DNA of 64,000 bases from Haladaptatus caseinilyticus (GTDB lineage Archaea; Halobacteriota; Halobacteria; Halobacteriales; Haladaptataceae). Below the pieces are notes generated by a model. The model saw nothing but the letters and a program-made list of their open reading frames with translations. It had not been told where the DNA came from and did no database searches. The DNA is taken from contig NZ_CP111036.1 in NCBI RefSeq assembly GCF_026248685.1, positions 1,860,001-1,924,000 on the forward strand, in the 5' to 3' direction. Of this stretch, positions 25,748 through 35,967 are shown in pieces. The stretch's first letter is position 1; each line of letters opens with the position of its first letter. The translations under genes and the position numbers were made by a program.

Positions 25748-27502
25748 ATGAAAAAGCTTTTTGGCCGATTGGCATCTCGTCTGAGAAGACGCATGGCAAG
25801 GCGTGACACGACAACATACAACATAGATCGTAGACAGTTCTTGGGTATCGCCGGTGCGCTCTCGAGTGGAGCACTAGCCGGTTGCTTTGGCCAAGGTTCC
25901 GACGATTCGTCGGGCGGTAACGATGGTGACAAGGTGCGGCTGAACGTCGCGCTCTCCGCGGAAGTGTGGAACTTCGACCCCGCACTGTGGACGGATACCG
26001 CGACGAGCACCATCGGCGGTCTCGTCTACGACGAGGTAATCGAACTCACGCCGGACAACAAACTGAAGCCAGGTGTGGTCGAATCGGTTCCCGAGGCGAC
26101 GGCGGGCGGAAAAGCGTTCGAGTACAAACTCCGTGAGGGACTGAAATTCCATAACGGCGACGACGTCACCGTCGAGGACTTCAAATACTCCGTCGATTGG
26201 ATCCTCAACCCGGACAACAAATCGCCCATCGCGAGCCGATTTCCGTTCGTCACGGGGACGGAAATCGTCGGCGATAGGACGCTTCGATTGAACCTCGAGC
26301 AGCCGTTTTCGACGCTGAACTGGTGGTTGACCCGCGGACTCGAAGGTATCGTTCCGAAAGGCTCGCGTGGCAACGTCGCAAAAGGCAAGGGTCCGAGCGG
26401 CCTCTCGACCGACCTCACGAAGAATCCGGAGGGTGCAGGCACGGGACCGTTCAAATTTTCCGAGTGGAAAAGCGGCAGCCACGTCCTGTTGACGAAATTC
26501 GACGATTATTGGAAGGACGACCAACCGAAAGTCGATGAAATCAAATTCAACTTCATCTCGGAAAACTCCACCCGTCTCGCGAGGCTCCGGTCCGGAAACG
26601 TCGACCTGACGAACAAGGTACCACCCAAGGATTTCGAGTCGCTGAAAAACCGCCCGAAAGTCCAGACGGAAAGCGTCCCCGGAAACACCACCGAGGTGCT
26701 GTACGTCAACCTGATGGAAAGCGGGGACAACCCGATGAGCAACGTCAACAACCGTCGGGCTGTGCTGTTCGGCACCGACGCACAGGAAATCGTGGACGAG
26801 GTGTTCCACGGTCAAGGCGTGGTTCAGAAGGGGCCGTGGTATCCCGACGACGAGTGGACCTCTCCGAAGCTGAAGAAAATGAACATGTACGACCCGAAGA
26901 AGGCCAAAGAGGAGTTGAAAAAGGCCGGAAATCCGGACGGGTTCTCGATGGAGATCCTTGCCACGAAAGGGTCGTGGTTCAAGGACGAGGCGGTCATCAT
27001 CCAGAATCAACTCTCCCAGATCGGCATCGACGTCACCGTTACGACGATGGACAAATCGACCCTGTTCAATCAGGTCTACGGAACGACGGATTGGCACGCT
27101 GCGATGGAGGACTGGGGTCAGTCGATTCCGGTTGCCACGTACTGGCTCGATGCCGGATACGCGGACAACAACCACAACCACAACAACTGGCACCATCCGT
27201 CCGAGGACCTCAAAGATCCGTACGAGGCGAGCGGTCCTCCGGCCCCGAAAGATGCGAAGGGTGATTTCTCGAACGGTCACGAGTGGTTCGTCTCCCGACT
27301 TCGGGAGGCACAATCCGCGGGAAGCGAGCAGAAACAGAAGGAAATCGTCTGGGAACTCGAAGAGTATCTCGTCGAGAACGCCATCCAGATCGACCTCGCG
27401 TACGTGAACAAGCTGGAGGCGTGGAACAACTCCGTCTCCGGGTACGACATCGGGACGTTCGAAGACGAATACCGCACCGCGATGGTCGGGAAGGGGAACT
27501 AA
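25748..27502 (+). CDS. Dipeptide-type ABC importer, substrate-binding lipoprotein (system 1)
   Basis: 584 aa. A long basic n-region is followed by the Tat motif DRRQFLGIAGALSSGALAGC; the Cys is the lipidation site, so the protein is anchored outside the membrane. The mature part is the SBP_bac_5 fold: AEVWNFDPALWTDT, LREGLKFHNGDDVTVEDFKYSVDW, and ending YVNKLEAWNNSVSGYDIG. The family binds peptides, nickel or other solutes; substrate not deducible here. First gene of a five-gene operon on the plus strand, transcribed away from the M20 hydrolase. Confidence 0.9.
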   Translation: MKKLFGRLASRLRRRMARRDTTTYNIDRRQFLGIAGALSSGALAGCFGQGSDDSSGGNDGDKVRLNVALSAEVWNFDPALWTDTATSTIGGLVYDEVIELTPDNKLKPGVVESVPEATAGGKAFEYKLREGLKFHNGDDVTVEDFKYSVDWILNPDNKSPIASRFPFVTGTEIVGDRTLRLNLEQPFSTLNWWLTRGLEGIVPKGSRGNVAKGKGPSGLSTDLTKNPEGAGTGPFKFSEWKSGSHVLLTKFDDYWKDDQPKVDEIKFNFISENSTRLARLRSGNVDLTNKVPPKDFESLKNRPKVQTESVPGNTTEVLYVNLMESGDNPMSNVNNRRAVLFGTDAQEIVDEVFHGQGVVQKGPWYPDDEWTSPKLKKMNMYDPKKAKEELKKAGNPDGFSMEILATKGSWFKDEAVIIQNQLSQIGIDVTVTTMDKSTLFNQVYGTTDWHAAMEDWGQSIPVATYWLDAGYADNNHNHNNWHHPSEDLKDPYEASGPPAPKDAKGDFSNGHEWFVSRLREAQSAGSEQKQKEIVWELEEYLVENAIQIDLAYVNKLEAWNNSVSGYDIGTFEDEYRTAMVGKGN

Positions 27503-27568
27503 CGCCGACAGACACCCGTTTTTCCGAATGCAATACAATACTACACACCGCGGGACGGTGCATCGCCG

Positions 27569-28537
27569 ATGAGTATGGCCAGGTACGTGTCGAAGCGACT
27601 GCTTCTCACCGTTCCCGTTTTGTTGGGCGTGAGCGTGGTCGTTTTCGGCCTCGTCCACCTCGCGCCGGGGGGTCCGGTTCGGGTGATGCTCGGTCCGCTT
27701 CAGAGCGCGGAGTTGGTCGAGCAGATTCGGGCGGATTTAGGCCTCAACCAACCCCTGTACGTCCAGTATGGCCAGTGGTTGTCGAACGTCCTCACCGGGA
27801 ACTTCGGTACGTCGTGGACGGTTCAGCAAGGAACACCGGTGAACACGCTGATCGGTGAGCGGCTACCGGTAACGCTCGAACTCTCGATACTGAGCATGCT
27901 GGTCGCCATCTCTATCGCCATTCCCGCAGGTATCATCAGTGCGGTACGACAGAACAAGAGTGCGGACCACGCGGCGCGCATCGCCGCTCTCGCCGGGATA
28001 TCGATCCCGGATTTCTGGCTCGGTATCATCCTCATCATGATATTCGCCGTCCAGTTCGGATTTCCGTGGGCGACGGGCGGATGGGTACCACCGTGGGAAG
28101 ATCCGGTTACGAACCTCAAACAGCTACTGCTGCCCGTCATCACTCTCGGTACGGCGTATTCGGCCCTCATCGCGCGAATGATGCGCTCGGAGATGGTCGA
28201 TGCGCTCGGCCAGGATTACATTCGGACGGCCCGAGCGATGGGCATCAAAGGGCAGGAAGTCGTCCTCAAGGACGCGACCAAGAACGCGCTGATTCCGGTC
28301 GTCACCGTCATCGGAATCGGCCTCGGGCAGTTGATGAACGGGGCGATTCTCACGGAGACGGTGTTCGACCTCCCGGGCGTCGGTCGGTTGTTGATAACTG
28401 CCATCGACCGCCGGGATTACCGGGTCATTCAGGCGCTCGTGCTGTTCATTGCGGTCGTCTTCGTGTTCTCGAACCTCATCGTGGACGTGTTGTACGCCTA
28501 CCTCGACCCGCGCATCAGATACGACGGAGGGAAGTAA
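27569..28537 (+). CDS. Dipeptide-type ABC importer, permease DppB-like (system 1)
   Basis: 322 aa with six membrane helices. The N-terminal SKRLLLTVPVLLGVSVVVF is typical of DppB/OppB. It has the cytoplasmic EAA-type loop (IRTARAMGIKGQEVVLKDATKNALIPVV) that contacts the ATPases. A large extracytoplasmic loop follows helix 1. It begins 66 bases after the binding protein and is followed 1 base later by the second permease. Confidence 0.92.
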   Translation: MSMARYVSKRLLLTVPVLLGVSVVVFGLVHLAPGGPVRVMLGPLQSAELVEQIRADLGLNQPLYVQYGQWLSNVLTGNFGTSWTVQQGTPVNTLIGERLPVTLELSILSMLVAISIAIPAGIISAVRQNKSADHAARIAALAGISIPDFWLGIILIMIFAVQFGFPWATGGWVPPWEDPVTNLKQLLLPVITLGTAYSALIARMMRSEMVDALGQDYIRTARAMGIKGQEVVLKDATKNALIPVVTVIGIGLGQLMNGAILTETVFDLPGVGRLLITAIDRRDYRVIQALVLFIAVVFVFSNLIVDVLYAYLDPRIRYDGGK

Positions 28538-28538
28538 A

Positions 28539-29546
28539 ATGGCGATTCAAGACGAACGATCGAACGTACACGACTCGAACAGTACCACGAGCGACCACCG
28601 AAGCCAACTGGAGATGTTCTGGCGGGAGTTCCGCCGGAACAAACTGTCGCTCGTCGGCGGAAGCATCATCGCTGTGATGATACTGACCGCACTGTTCGCC
28701 CCGGTGCTGGCACCACACGATCCGATACAGCAGTTCGACGCGCCGGAGGGCGAACACAACCCACTGCCGCCGGGAGCGACAGTCATCGAGAAGGACGCCA
28801 GCGGGCAGACGATCGGAACGACGACGGTACTGCTCGGTACCGACCATCACGGTCGCGACATCCTTTCGCGGCTCATGTTCGGATTACGAACGCTCCTGAC
28901 CGTCTCCCTCGGCGTCGTGTTGTTCTCGATGGCTATCGGCGCGACGGCCGGGGCGATCGCTGGCTACTACCGCAATAGCTGGGTGGACGAGATCATCATG
29001 CGGTTTATGGACATCCTGTTCTCGTTCCCGAGTCTCATCTTGGCGATCGCCGTGCTCGGTGTGCTCGGTGTCGGAAAAACTTCGTACGGGTCGTTCACGC
29101 TGCCGAACCTGCTGAAGATAATCGTCGTCATCGGAATCGTCTACATCCCGAGCTTCGCCCGCGTCATGCGCGGTTCCGTACTGAAGGAGATGGAAGAGGA
29201 CTACGTCGATGCGGCGAAGGCGCTCGGCGCGAGCGACCGACACGTCTTGACGAAGGATATCGTCGTCAACACGATTCCGACCGTCGTCGTGCAGGCGACG
29301 CTGTACATGGGAACTGCGGTGCTGGCGAGCGCGGCACTCTCGTTTCTCGGACTCGGAATCCAACCGCCGAAAGCAAGTCTGGGATTGATGCTTTCGAACG
29401 CCCGTGGCTATCTCTATAGCGGCGAATGGTGGTATTCGGTGTTCCCCGGCGTCATCATCGTGCTGGCGATTCTCGGCTTCAACCTGCTGGGTGACGGCCT
29501 GCGCGATGCGCTCGACCCACGGTACACGGAGGAGGGTGCAGAATGA
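28539..29546 (+). CDS. Dipeptide-type ABC importer, permease DppC-like (system 1)
   Basis: 335 aa from ATG 28539 (MAIQDERSNVHDSNSTTSD); an earlier in-frame ATG at 28449 is inside the previous gene. FWREFRRNKLSLVGGSIIAVMI is the usual OppC N-terminal segment, LGTDHHGRDILSRLMFGLRT is the conserved OppC signature and DAAKALGASDRHVLTKDIV is the EAA loop. Six predicted membrane helices. It overlaps the next gene by 4 bases (ATGA). Confidence 0.92.
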   Translation: MAIQDERSNVHDSNSTTSDHRSQLEMFWREFRRNKLSLVGGSIIAVMILTALFAPVLAPHDPIQQFDAPEGEHNPLPPGATVIEKDASGQTIGTTTVLLGTDHHGRDILSRLMFGLRTLLTVSLGVVLFSMAIGATAGAIAGYYRNSWVDEIIMRFMDILFSFPSLILAIAVLGVLGVGKTSYGSFTLPNLLKIIVVIGIVYIPSFARVMRGSVLKEMEEDYVDAAKALGASDRHVLTKDIVVNTIPTVVVQATLYMGTAVLASAALSFLGLGIQPPKASLGLMLSNARGYLYSGEWWYSVFPGVIIVLAILGFNLLGDGLRDALDPRYTEEGAE

Positions 29547-30604
29547 GTGGTCCAGTCCTCTCCGTCCGTGACCTCGTCACTCGCTTCTACACCGAAGAAG
29601 GAACGGTCAAAGCCGTCGAGGGGACGTCGTTCGACCTCTACGAGGGCGAAACGCTCGGCATCGTCGGCGAATCCGGGTCCGGAAAGAGCGTCACCGCACT
29701 GTCGGTGATGAAACTCATCGAAAAACCCGGCCGTATCGAAAACGGGGAAATCATCTACCGAGGGGATGACCTTCGGGAGAAGTCCGATGCCGAAATGCGT
29801 CGCATCCGAGGCAACGAAATCGCCATGATGTTTCAGGACCCGATGACGAGTCTGAATCCGGTGTTTACCGTCGGCCAACAGATCGCCCGCGTGATTCGCA
29901 CGCACAACGATATTTCGGAGGCCGACGCCCGCGAACGGGCGATCGAGTTGATGGCTGACGTCGGCATCCCGGAACCGGAGTCGCGAATCGACAACTATCC
30001 CCACCAGTTCTCCGGTGGGATGCGTCAACGGGCGTTGTTGGCAATGGCGATCTCCTGCGAGCCGGACGTGCTCATCGCCGACGAACCCACGACGGCCCTC
30101 GACGTGACCATCGAGGCCCAAATCTTCGACGTACTCGACGAGTTGCAGGAAAAGTACGGCATGAGCATCATCCTCATCACGCACGACCTCGGCGTCGTCG
30201 CGGGGAGTTGTGACCGCGTCGCGGTCGCATACGCGGGACGCATCGTGGAACGGGCGAGTGTCGATGATCTGTTCGACAGTCCCCGTCATCCCTATACCCG
30301 TGGATTGATGCGGTCGATGCCGCGTCTTCGCGGTCGAAGCGACCGACTGACACCCATCGAGGGGAACGTGCCGAACCTCATCGCACTTCCGAGCGGTTGT
30401 TCGTTCCATCCGCGATGCCCACATGCCACGGAGGCGTGCAAACGGTACGACCCACCACTTCGAACGGTCGAACCGAACCGGGAGGCCGCGTGTCTTCACG
30501 CGGCCGGATACGGTTCGATTCCGGGCGATGGAACCGCCAGTAGGGCCGTGACGGATGGTGGAGTCGGTGAAACGACGGCTGATGGAGGGTCGGACGATGA
30601 GTGA
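29543..30604 (+). CDS. Dipeptide-type ABC importer, ATP-binding protein DppD-like (system 1)
   Basis: 353 aa. Walker A GESGSGKS (about 39-46), ABC signature FSGGMRQR (about 154-161), Walker [10 protein letters not shown]-loop ITHDLG. The C-terminal oligopeptide/dipeptide extension carries [15 protein letters not shown], a Cys-containing signature known to ligate an iron-sulfur cluster in some DppD proteins. Pairs with the next gene as a heterodimeric motor. Acidic tail of about 25 residues. Confidence 0.92.
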   Translation: MSGPVLSVRDLVTRFYTEEGTVKAVEGTSFDLYEGETLGIVGESGSGKSVTALSVMKLIEKPGRIENGEIIYRGDDLREKSDAEMRRIRGNEIAMMFQDPMTSLNPVFTVGQQIARVIRTHNDISEADARERAIELMADVGIPEPESRIDNYPHQFSGGMRQRALLAMAISCEPDVLIADEPTTALDVTIEAQIFDVLDELQEKYGMSIILITHDLGVVAGSCDRVAVAYAGRIVERASVDDLFDSPRHPYTRGLMRSMPRLRGRSDRLTPIEGNVPNLIALPSGCSFHPRCPHATEACKRYDPPLRTVEPNREAACLHAAGYGSIPGDGTASRAVTDGGVGETTADGGSDDE

Positions 30605-31691
30605 CGACCCACTCGTGGAAGTCCAGGGCCTGACGAAACATTTCGTCCAGCAGGACGGCATCATCAACCGCTATCTCGGTAACACGGAGACGGTGAAAGC
30701 CGTTCAGGACGTGAGTTTCGACATCGAACGGGGAGAAACGTTCGGATTGGTCGGCGAGTCCGGAAGCGGAAAATCGACGACTGCACGGTCGCTGCTTCGA
30801 CTCGACGAACCGACCGACGGTGTCGTCCGATACGACGGCACCGACTTCACCAAACTCGGGAGCGGCGAGGTAAAATCGATGCGAAAGCAGATGCAGATCG
30901 TGTTTCAGGACCCCGCATCGAGTCTAAACCGGAGGAAGACCATCGGTCAAATAATCAAACAGCCGATGAAGATACACGGCCTCTACGCCGGTGAGCGGGA
31001 CGAGCGCATCGACGAACTCATGGAATCGGTCGGCCTGCCGCCACAGTGGTCGAACCGATATCCACACGAACTGTCGGGCGGGCAACGCCAGCGCGTCGGC
31101 ATCGCGCGTGCGCTGGCGGTTGACCCCGATTTCATTGTCGCCGACGAACCCGTTTCCGCGCTCGACGTGTCGATCCAGGCCCAGATACTGAATCTGCTTT
31201 CGGACCTGCAGGACGAGTTCGACCTCACGTTCCTGTTCATCGCCCACGACCTCTCGGTCATCCGCCACGTCTGCGACAGGGTTGCCGTGATGTATCTCGG
31301 CGAAATCGTCGAAATAGCCGAAACGGACGAACTGTTCGCCAGTCCACAGCACCCCTACACGCGGGCACTGCTATCGGCGATTCCCGAACCGGATCCGGTA
31401 CTCGCCAGACAGCGCGAAGTGCTGTCTGGCGAGGTCCCGTCGCCGATCGACCCGCCAAGCGGATGCTCGTTCCATCCGCGGTGTCCGAACGCGACGGAGG
31501 AGTGTCGTTCGGTGGACCCCGCTCTGGAACAGGTCGATGGGGGGACTGAGGGCCATCACGCCGCGTGCGTCCACGTGACGGCGTTCGAATCGGAGACCGG
31601 TATCGCCACCGACGAAGTCGCCATCGACGAACGATACAGTATCGACTCGTTCCCCCACGCGAACGGCGTCGGCGGGGGAGCGACGGACTGA
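30597..31691 (+). CDS. Dipeptide-type ABC importer, ATP-binding protein DppF-like (system 1)
   Basis: 364 aa from ATG 30597, which overlaps the previous stop by 8 bases; an in-frame ATG at 30555 is less likely. It has Walker [10 protein letters not shown], the Q-loop region FQDPASSLNRRKT, signature [15 protein letters not shown], Walker B FIVADEPVSALDVSIQ and H-loop IAHDLSV. The C-terminal extension again contains [15 protein letters not shown]. Second half of the import motor. Confidence 0.92.
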   Translation: MSDDPLVEVQGLTKHFVQQDGIINRYLGNTETVKAVQDVSFDIERGETFGLVGESGSGKSTTARSLLRLDEPTDGVVRYDGTDFTKLGSGEVKSMRKQMQIVFQDPASSLNRRKTIGQIIKQPMKIHGLYAGERDERIDELMESVGLPPQWSNRYPHELSGGQRQRVGIARALAVDPDFIVADEPVSALDVSIQAQILNLLSDLQDEFDLTFLFIAHDLSVIRHVCDRVAVMYLGEIVEIAETDELFASPQHPYTRALLSAIPEPDPVLARQREVLSGEVPSPIDPPSGCSFHPRCPNATEECRSVDPALEQVDGGTEGHHAACVHVTAFESETGIATDEVAIDERYSIDSFPHANGVGGGATD

Positions 31692-31693
31692 CC

Positions 31694-31903
31694 ATGTCGC
31701 TCGCCCTGAAACCGCTCCTCCGACTCGGGCTGACGTTCGCCATCGTCTGGTTCTATCTGGGCTTGACGGGGACGTGGTTCGACGGGTGGCCGCGCGTGCT
31801 CGTGACCATCGCGCTCGGCATTCCGACGTGGCTCGTCGTCAGCCGCGCGCTGTTCCCGGCGAGCGATTCGGATCTACGGTTGGACGAAAAGTGGGACGAA
31901 TAA
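31694..31903 (+). CDS. Small two-helix membrane protein
   Basis: 69 aa from ATG 31694, two bases after the DppF stop, so probably the last gene of the importer operon. MSLALKPLLRLGLTFAIVWFYLGLTG is one hydrophobic helix, PRVLVTIALGIPTWLVVSRALF is a second, and the tail is acidic (SDSDLRLDEKWDE). No family recognised. A longer frame open upstream overlaps DppF and is not supported. Confidence 0.65.
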   Translation: MSLALKPLLRLGLTFAIVWFYLGLTGTWFDGWPRVLVTIALGIPTWLVVSRALFPASDSDLRLDEKWDE

Positions 31904-31999
31904 GGACGGCTCACTGAAACCGAGCGTGAGGGATACTCGCGTTCAGAAGTCATGAACCGCCTCGGTGATTCGGTTTTCGCGGTTCGTGACGCCGTACCG

Positions 32000-32554
32000 T
32001 TAGTGACGACCCTCTGCAAATTCCTCCACGATTTTATCACAGAACGCGGGCAAGTCGTCCGGATCACGGCTGGTTACCAATCCTTGGTCGACAACGACCT
32101 CCTCGTCGACCCATTTTCCTCCCGCATTGCGAATGTCGGTCCGCAAACTGGGATACGAGGTAAGCGTTCGGCCATCGACCACGCCCGCCTCGATCACGGT
32201 CCATGGACCGTGACAAATCACGCCCATCGGCTTGCCCGCCTCGGCGAACTCCCGTACCAATCGCACCGCGTTCTCGTCGGCACGAAGTCGGTCGGCACCG
32301 ACGGCACCACCCGGAACGAGTAGTGCATCGTACTCGTCCGACGATATCTCGGAGAACGTTCTCTCGACCTGAAACGAGTCGCCCGGTTCGAGGTCGTTGT
32401 TGACCGTGCGAACCTCACCGGTTTCGGCACCGATGACATCGACGGTTCCCCCGGCATCCTCAACCGCTTCCTTCGGTTCGGTGAACTCTACTTGTTCCGT
32501 TCCCCGCTGTGCGATGAAAATCGCCACTGTCGTGTCGTCGAGTGTGTCTGCCAT
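32000..32554 (-). CDS. DJ-1/PfpI family protein (class I glutamine amidotransferase fold)
   Basis: 184 aa. N-terminal TVAIFIAQRGTEQVEFTEPKEAVEDAG, the nucleophile elbow GVICHGPWTVIEAGVVDGRTLTS with Cys near residue 114 followed by His, and DALLVPGGAVGADRLR. The motif is that of PfpI/YraA-type proteins (glyoxalase, deglycase or chaperone activities reported; protease reports disputed). Cytoplasmic. Monocistronic. Confidence 0.9.
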   Translation of the reverse strand: MADTLDDTTVAIFIAQRGTEQVEFTEPKEAVEDAGGTVDVIGAETGEVRTVNNDLEPGDSFQVERTFSEISSDEYDALLVPGGAVGADRLRADENAVRLVREFAEAGKPMGVICHGPWTVIEAGVVDGRTLTSYPSLRTDIRNAGGKWVDEEVVVDQGLVTSRDPDDLPAFCDKIVEEFAEGRH

Positions 32555-32650
32555 CCTTATCTCCCCCGGAGAGTCCTGGACTCCGCAGACTATGTTAAAT
32601 ATTGTGGCGACCCGTTTGCTGTCGTGATTGTATGTCTCTTAGGTGACCGG

Positions 32651-33871
32651 TCACTCCGGCGAAGTCGTCTCCTTCTTCCCCCGTTCGATACGATTACCCA
32701 GTCGGTAGACGGCGCGGAACGCGACCAACGCGATGCCGACTTCGAGGAGTCCGGTCACCGTGAATGCCATCGTAAACCCGAGTCGGTCGGCGAGGCCGCC
32801 GCCGACGAGGAAGCCGGTCAGGAATCCGAGGCTTCCGAAGGCGTTGAACCCGGCCATGGCGACGCCGCGGTCGCGGTCGGGCGCTACGTCAGTCACGAGT
32901 GCCATCGTCGCCGGGGAAACGAGTGCGCCGCAGACACCGACGGCGATCATCGCTCCAGCGGCGATGGGAATCGAGGGTGCGAGTCCGACGGCGATGACGG
33001 TGACGCCGTAACAGATCGAGCCGACGATGACCGGTACGAACCGGCCGATTCGATCGGAGAGTCGTCCCATCGGATACTGGAGGAGTGCGAACGGGGCGAA
33101 AAAGAGCGCGAGCATCAGTCCCGTCGTACCCGCATCCAAGCCGAACTCGGTCTGGAAGTACAGGGTCCCGACGAGCGCGAAGAACCCAGCCGTCAATCGG
33201 TCGATGAAGCCGAACGCGTACGGTATCGTCAGTTCCGGACGGTCACGGAGTCGCGCAAGAGCCGTCGCGACGGTCGCGTGTGAGGAGGACGGGACGTGTT
33301 CGGGAATTGATATCGCGAGCAGCCCGGTACCGAACATGAGTGCGCTCGCGGCGACGAGCGGGGTCGTGGGGTGAATCTCGGAGAGTTGCCCGCCTATCGG
33401 CGCACCCATCGCAGTGCCGAGGCCGATAGCGATACCGGCCGCACCCATGTTCCGGCCGTGGCCCCCTCGAAGATCCATCAACATCGTCATCGACAGTGAG
33501 AACGCCGCGATCGTTGCAGCACCCTGTGCGACCCGAAGCCCCAACACGGAACCGAACGAGAGGTCGAGCGTCGGCGCGACGGCGAGTGCCGCGTACCCGA
33601 TAGCGCCGCCGAACGCGCCAGCCACCACGAACGGGACGCGTTTTCCGAGACGATCGCTCAGATGTCCCCACACGCCCGCACAAACGACGAACGCGGCGAA
33701 TTCTGCGACAAGAAACCACGTCCCTCCGTCGAGTCGGTCGGTCGCACCGAGATGGACGACGAGATCCGGGACACCGGGATAGAGGAGTACCTGTGCGAGT
33801 AGCACCGTCCATATCACCGCGGCGAGGCGGACGCGCTCGCCGCGTCCACCGTTCGTCAACCGACCCATCAT
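32651..33871 (-). CDS. Major facilitator superfamily transporter
   Basis: 406 aa with 12 predicted membrane helices. The MFS motif A between helices 2 and 3 is GHLSDRLGKRVPF, repeated in the second half as GRLSDRIGRFVP. It looks like a drug/multidrug efflux-type (DHA1) carrier by its helix pattern. Two adjacent ATGs (33871 and 33868). Substrate unknown. Confidence 0.88.
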   Translation of the reverse strand: MMGRLTNGGRGERVRLAAVIWTVLLAQVLLYPGVPDLVVHLGATDRLDGGTWFLVAEFAAFVVCAGVWGHLSDRLGKRVPFVVAGAFGGAIGYAALAVAPTLDLSFGSVLGLRVAQGAATIAAFSLSMTMLMDLRGGHGRNMGAAGIAIGLGTAMGAPIGGQLSEIHPTTPLVAASALMFGTGLLAISIPEHVPSSSHATVATALARLRDRPELTIPYAFGFIDRLTAGFFALVGTLYFQTEFGLDAGTTGLMLALFFAPFALLQYPMGRLSDRIGRFVPVIVGSICYGVTVIAVGLAPSIPIAAGAMIAVGVCGALVSPATMALVTDVAPDRDRGVAMAGFNAFGSLGFLTGFLVGGGLADRLGFTMAFTVTGLLEVGIALVAFRAVYRLGNRIERGKKETTSPE

Positions 33872-34108
33872 CGGTGATTAGGGTCGCCGTCGGAAAATCC
33901 TATCTACATTGTCGTGCCGACTCGACCCGTTGGCCCCCTCCATCGACCAAGTATGGTTTTGAAAGCGTGCAATAAATATCGATTCCGAAAATCCATCTTG
34001 TAACGTCGGAAATATTCAAATTACATTTAGTACAAATAACTCCTCAAATATTTATTTGATTTAACTTTAGATAAATATAACAGTTCACTCGGCGATTTAT
34101 TACTGTCC

Positions 34109-35938
34109 ATGTCGGGCAAAAACAGCGGCCGAGAGTCGAAACAAAGTACGAACGACGATCGATTTCGCATGAATCGGCGGCAGGCACTGCAACTCGCGGG
34201 TCTCTGTGTTGGGAGTTTGGCGGTTCCGGGAATCGGCTCTACCGACGTTCGAGCGGCGTCGGACTGTGCGAACGGGCCGTTCGAACGAACGTATTCCGGT
34301 GCGACGGTGAACATCGCTCACCTCGATAGAAAGCGGGGGCGGAAAGAGGGATCTAAAAAGCGGAGCGGTCCAGCGTCCCCAGCAAGCGAGCGGGAGATGG
34401 AATCGCTGCAGTCGAACGCCGAAAGGGGACGGCACGGACGACGGTCGCGGAACGAGGAACGAGCCGACGAGGACGACGAGGGACTGTCGATTCACGACGA
34501 ATACGACGGTGTGGGGGCGGAAGGGACACGCGGCGGTGTTCCGTCGGATTCACAGATCGCGACGGGGCGAAGCAAGAACGTTCACGCGCTCAACCAGCAG
34601 ATCGCTGTCTTCAACAAACGTTCGGGGAACCAACAACTGAAGGTACAACTCGAAGATCTGTTCGAACCGGTCATCGACGAACCGGAAGGCGGGTTTGCCT
34701 ACGGCTATCCGTTCGTTTTCGACCCTCGGGCCAGATACGACCGCAACGAGGATCGGTTCGTTATCGCCGCAGTGCAGTACGAACCCGGAATCACGGCGGA
34801 CGGCGAAATCGTCGATAGGGAAGAACAGGAAGAAGGAAAGGAACCGGGAGAGGAGGAAGGCAAAGAGGGCGACTCGGAGCCCCTCCAACGCCCACCGAAA
34901 GGCTGGTGGTGTATCGCCGTTTCCGACAACAGCAATCCGAACGGAAAGTGGCACGTCTACCGCATCCCGCCGCTGAACAACGAAGGACTCGTCGATTACC
35001 CGACGCTCGGACTCGACCGGGACGCGGTCTACCTCGCACAGAACTTCTTCGGCGAGGAGTTCGAGGTGACGATGGTGACCCTTGACAAGGAGGCGATGTA
35101 CGACGGTCGGGACGTGACGGCGAACCACTTCACCGCCCTCGACAATCCCGACGTCGCCAACGAGGACTTTACGGTCCAACCCGCGCTCCAGCCGTTCTCG
35201 GGCGGTAGCGACGGAACGTTCTATCTCGTGGATAGCGTCTTCCCGTCGCCGACCGCCAGCGCGCTTACACTCTGGGAAGTGACCGACCCGGTAAACGACC
35301 CGTCGCTCGACTGTTTCACCGTCGATGTCGAGGAGTTCGCCTACCCGCCCACGGCCCGGCAGCCAAACTCGGAAAAACGCATCGACACCCTCGGAACGCG
35401 GCTGATGAACGCGGACTACAACGACGGGTCGTTATGGACGGCGCACACGATTCAGTACGACTGGAACGGCGACGGGAATGCCGTCGCCGCCATCAAATGG
35501 TACGAAATCGACACGGAAGCCCGTGAAGTCGTTCGGAGCGGCGTTTACGGCGATCCCGACAGGTCCTACTTCATTCCGACGGTCGGGTCCGACGGCGATT
35601 CGACAGTCATCACGCATAACGTGAGCGGGCCGGACACCTTCCCGCGAATGGACGTTCTCGGCCGGAACGGGGATGACCGGGGAGATGACGGTAACGAAGG
35701 GAATGATGACGAAAACGGATGGCGGTCAGTCGTCGTTCAGGACGGTGAATCGCGGTACGACTACGGCGAGGGTGAAGACGTCATGCGTTGGGGAGATTAC
35801 AACGGCGTCAGCCTCGATCCCGACGAAAGGACGTTCTGGACCGTGAGTCAGTACTCGCCGGACATCAACATCGACCCGGATGCGGAGGAGCGCGACCCGT
35901 ATCACACGCGAATCGCGGAAATCTCGCTCGACGACTGA
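34109..35938 (+). CDS. Tat-exported acidic protein, possibly beta-propeller
   Basis: 609 aa. Tat motif MNRRQALQLAGLCVGSLAV (residues 22-40) preceded by a polar leader; the TATA-like AGATAAATATAAC at about 34068-34080 supports the ATG at 34109. Low-complexity charged stretches lie at about 75-145 and 235-260 (many Glu/Lys/Gly). The core has repeated WCIAVSDNSNPNGKWHVYRI-, FYLVDSVFPSPTAS- and LWTAHTIQYDWNGDG-like blades, suggesting a propeller, and an EDVMRWGDYNGVSLDPDE motif near the end. An extracellular binding or enzyme protein; not identified further. Confidence 0.65.
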   Translation: MSGKNSGRESKQSTNDDRFRMNRRQALQLAGLCVGSLAVPGIGSTDVRAASDCANGPFERTYSGATVNIAHLDRKRGRKEGSKKRSGPASPASEREMESLQSNAERGRHGRRSRNEERADEDDEGLSIHDEYDGVGAEGTRGGVPSDSQIATGRSKNVHALNQQIAVFNKRSGNQQLKVQLEDLFEPVIDEPEGGFAYGYPFVFDPRARYDRNEDRFVIAAVQYEPGITADGEIVDREEQEEGKEPGEEEGKEGDSEPLQRPPKGWWCIAVSDNSNPNGKWHVYRIPPLNNEGLVDYPTLGLDRDAVYLAQNFFGEEFEVTMVTLDKEAMYDGRDVTANHFTALDNPDVANEDFTVQPALQPFSGGSDGTFYLVDSVFPSPTASALTLWEVTDPVNDPSLDCFTVDVEEFAYPPTARQPNSEKRIDTLGTRLMNADYNDGSLWTAHTIQYDWNGDGNAVAAIKWYEIDTEAREVVRSGVYGDPDRSYFIPTVGSDGDSTVITHNVSGPDTFPRMDVLGRNGDDRGDDGNEGNDDENGWRSVVVQDGESRYDYGEGEDVMRWGDYNGVSLDPDERTFWTVSQYSPDINIDPDAEERDPYHTRIAEISLDD

Positions 35939-35967
35939 GCGACCGATCGCTTCGACCGATCGTTTTC

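Noticed and set aside
25874-27658. 594-codon minus-strand frame opposite the binding protein gene
   Set aside because: Shadow of a gene with strong haloarchaeal third-base GC bias; Arg/Val/Phe-rich without domains.
29414-30667. 417-codon minus frame opposite the ATP-binding protein gene
   Set aside because: Shadow; the plus frame has all ABC ATPase motifs.
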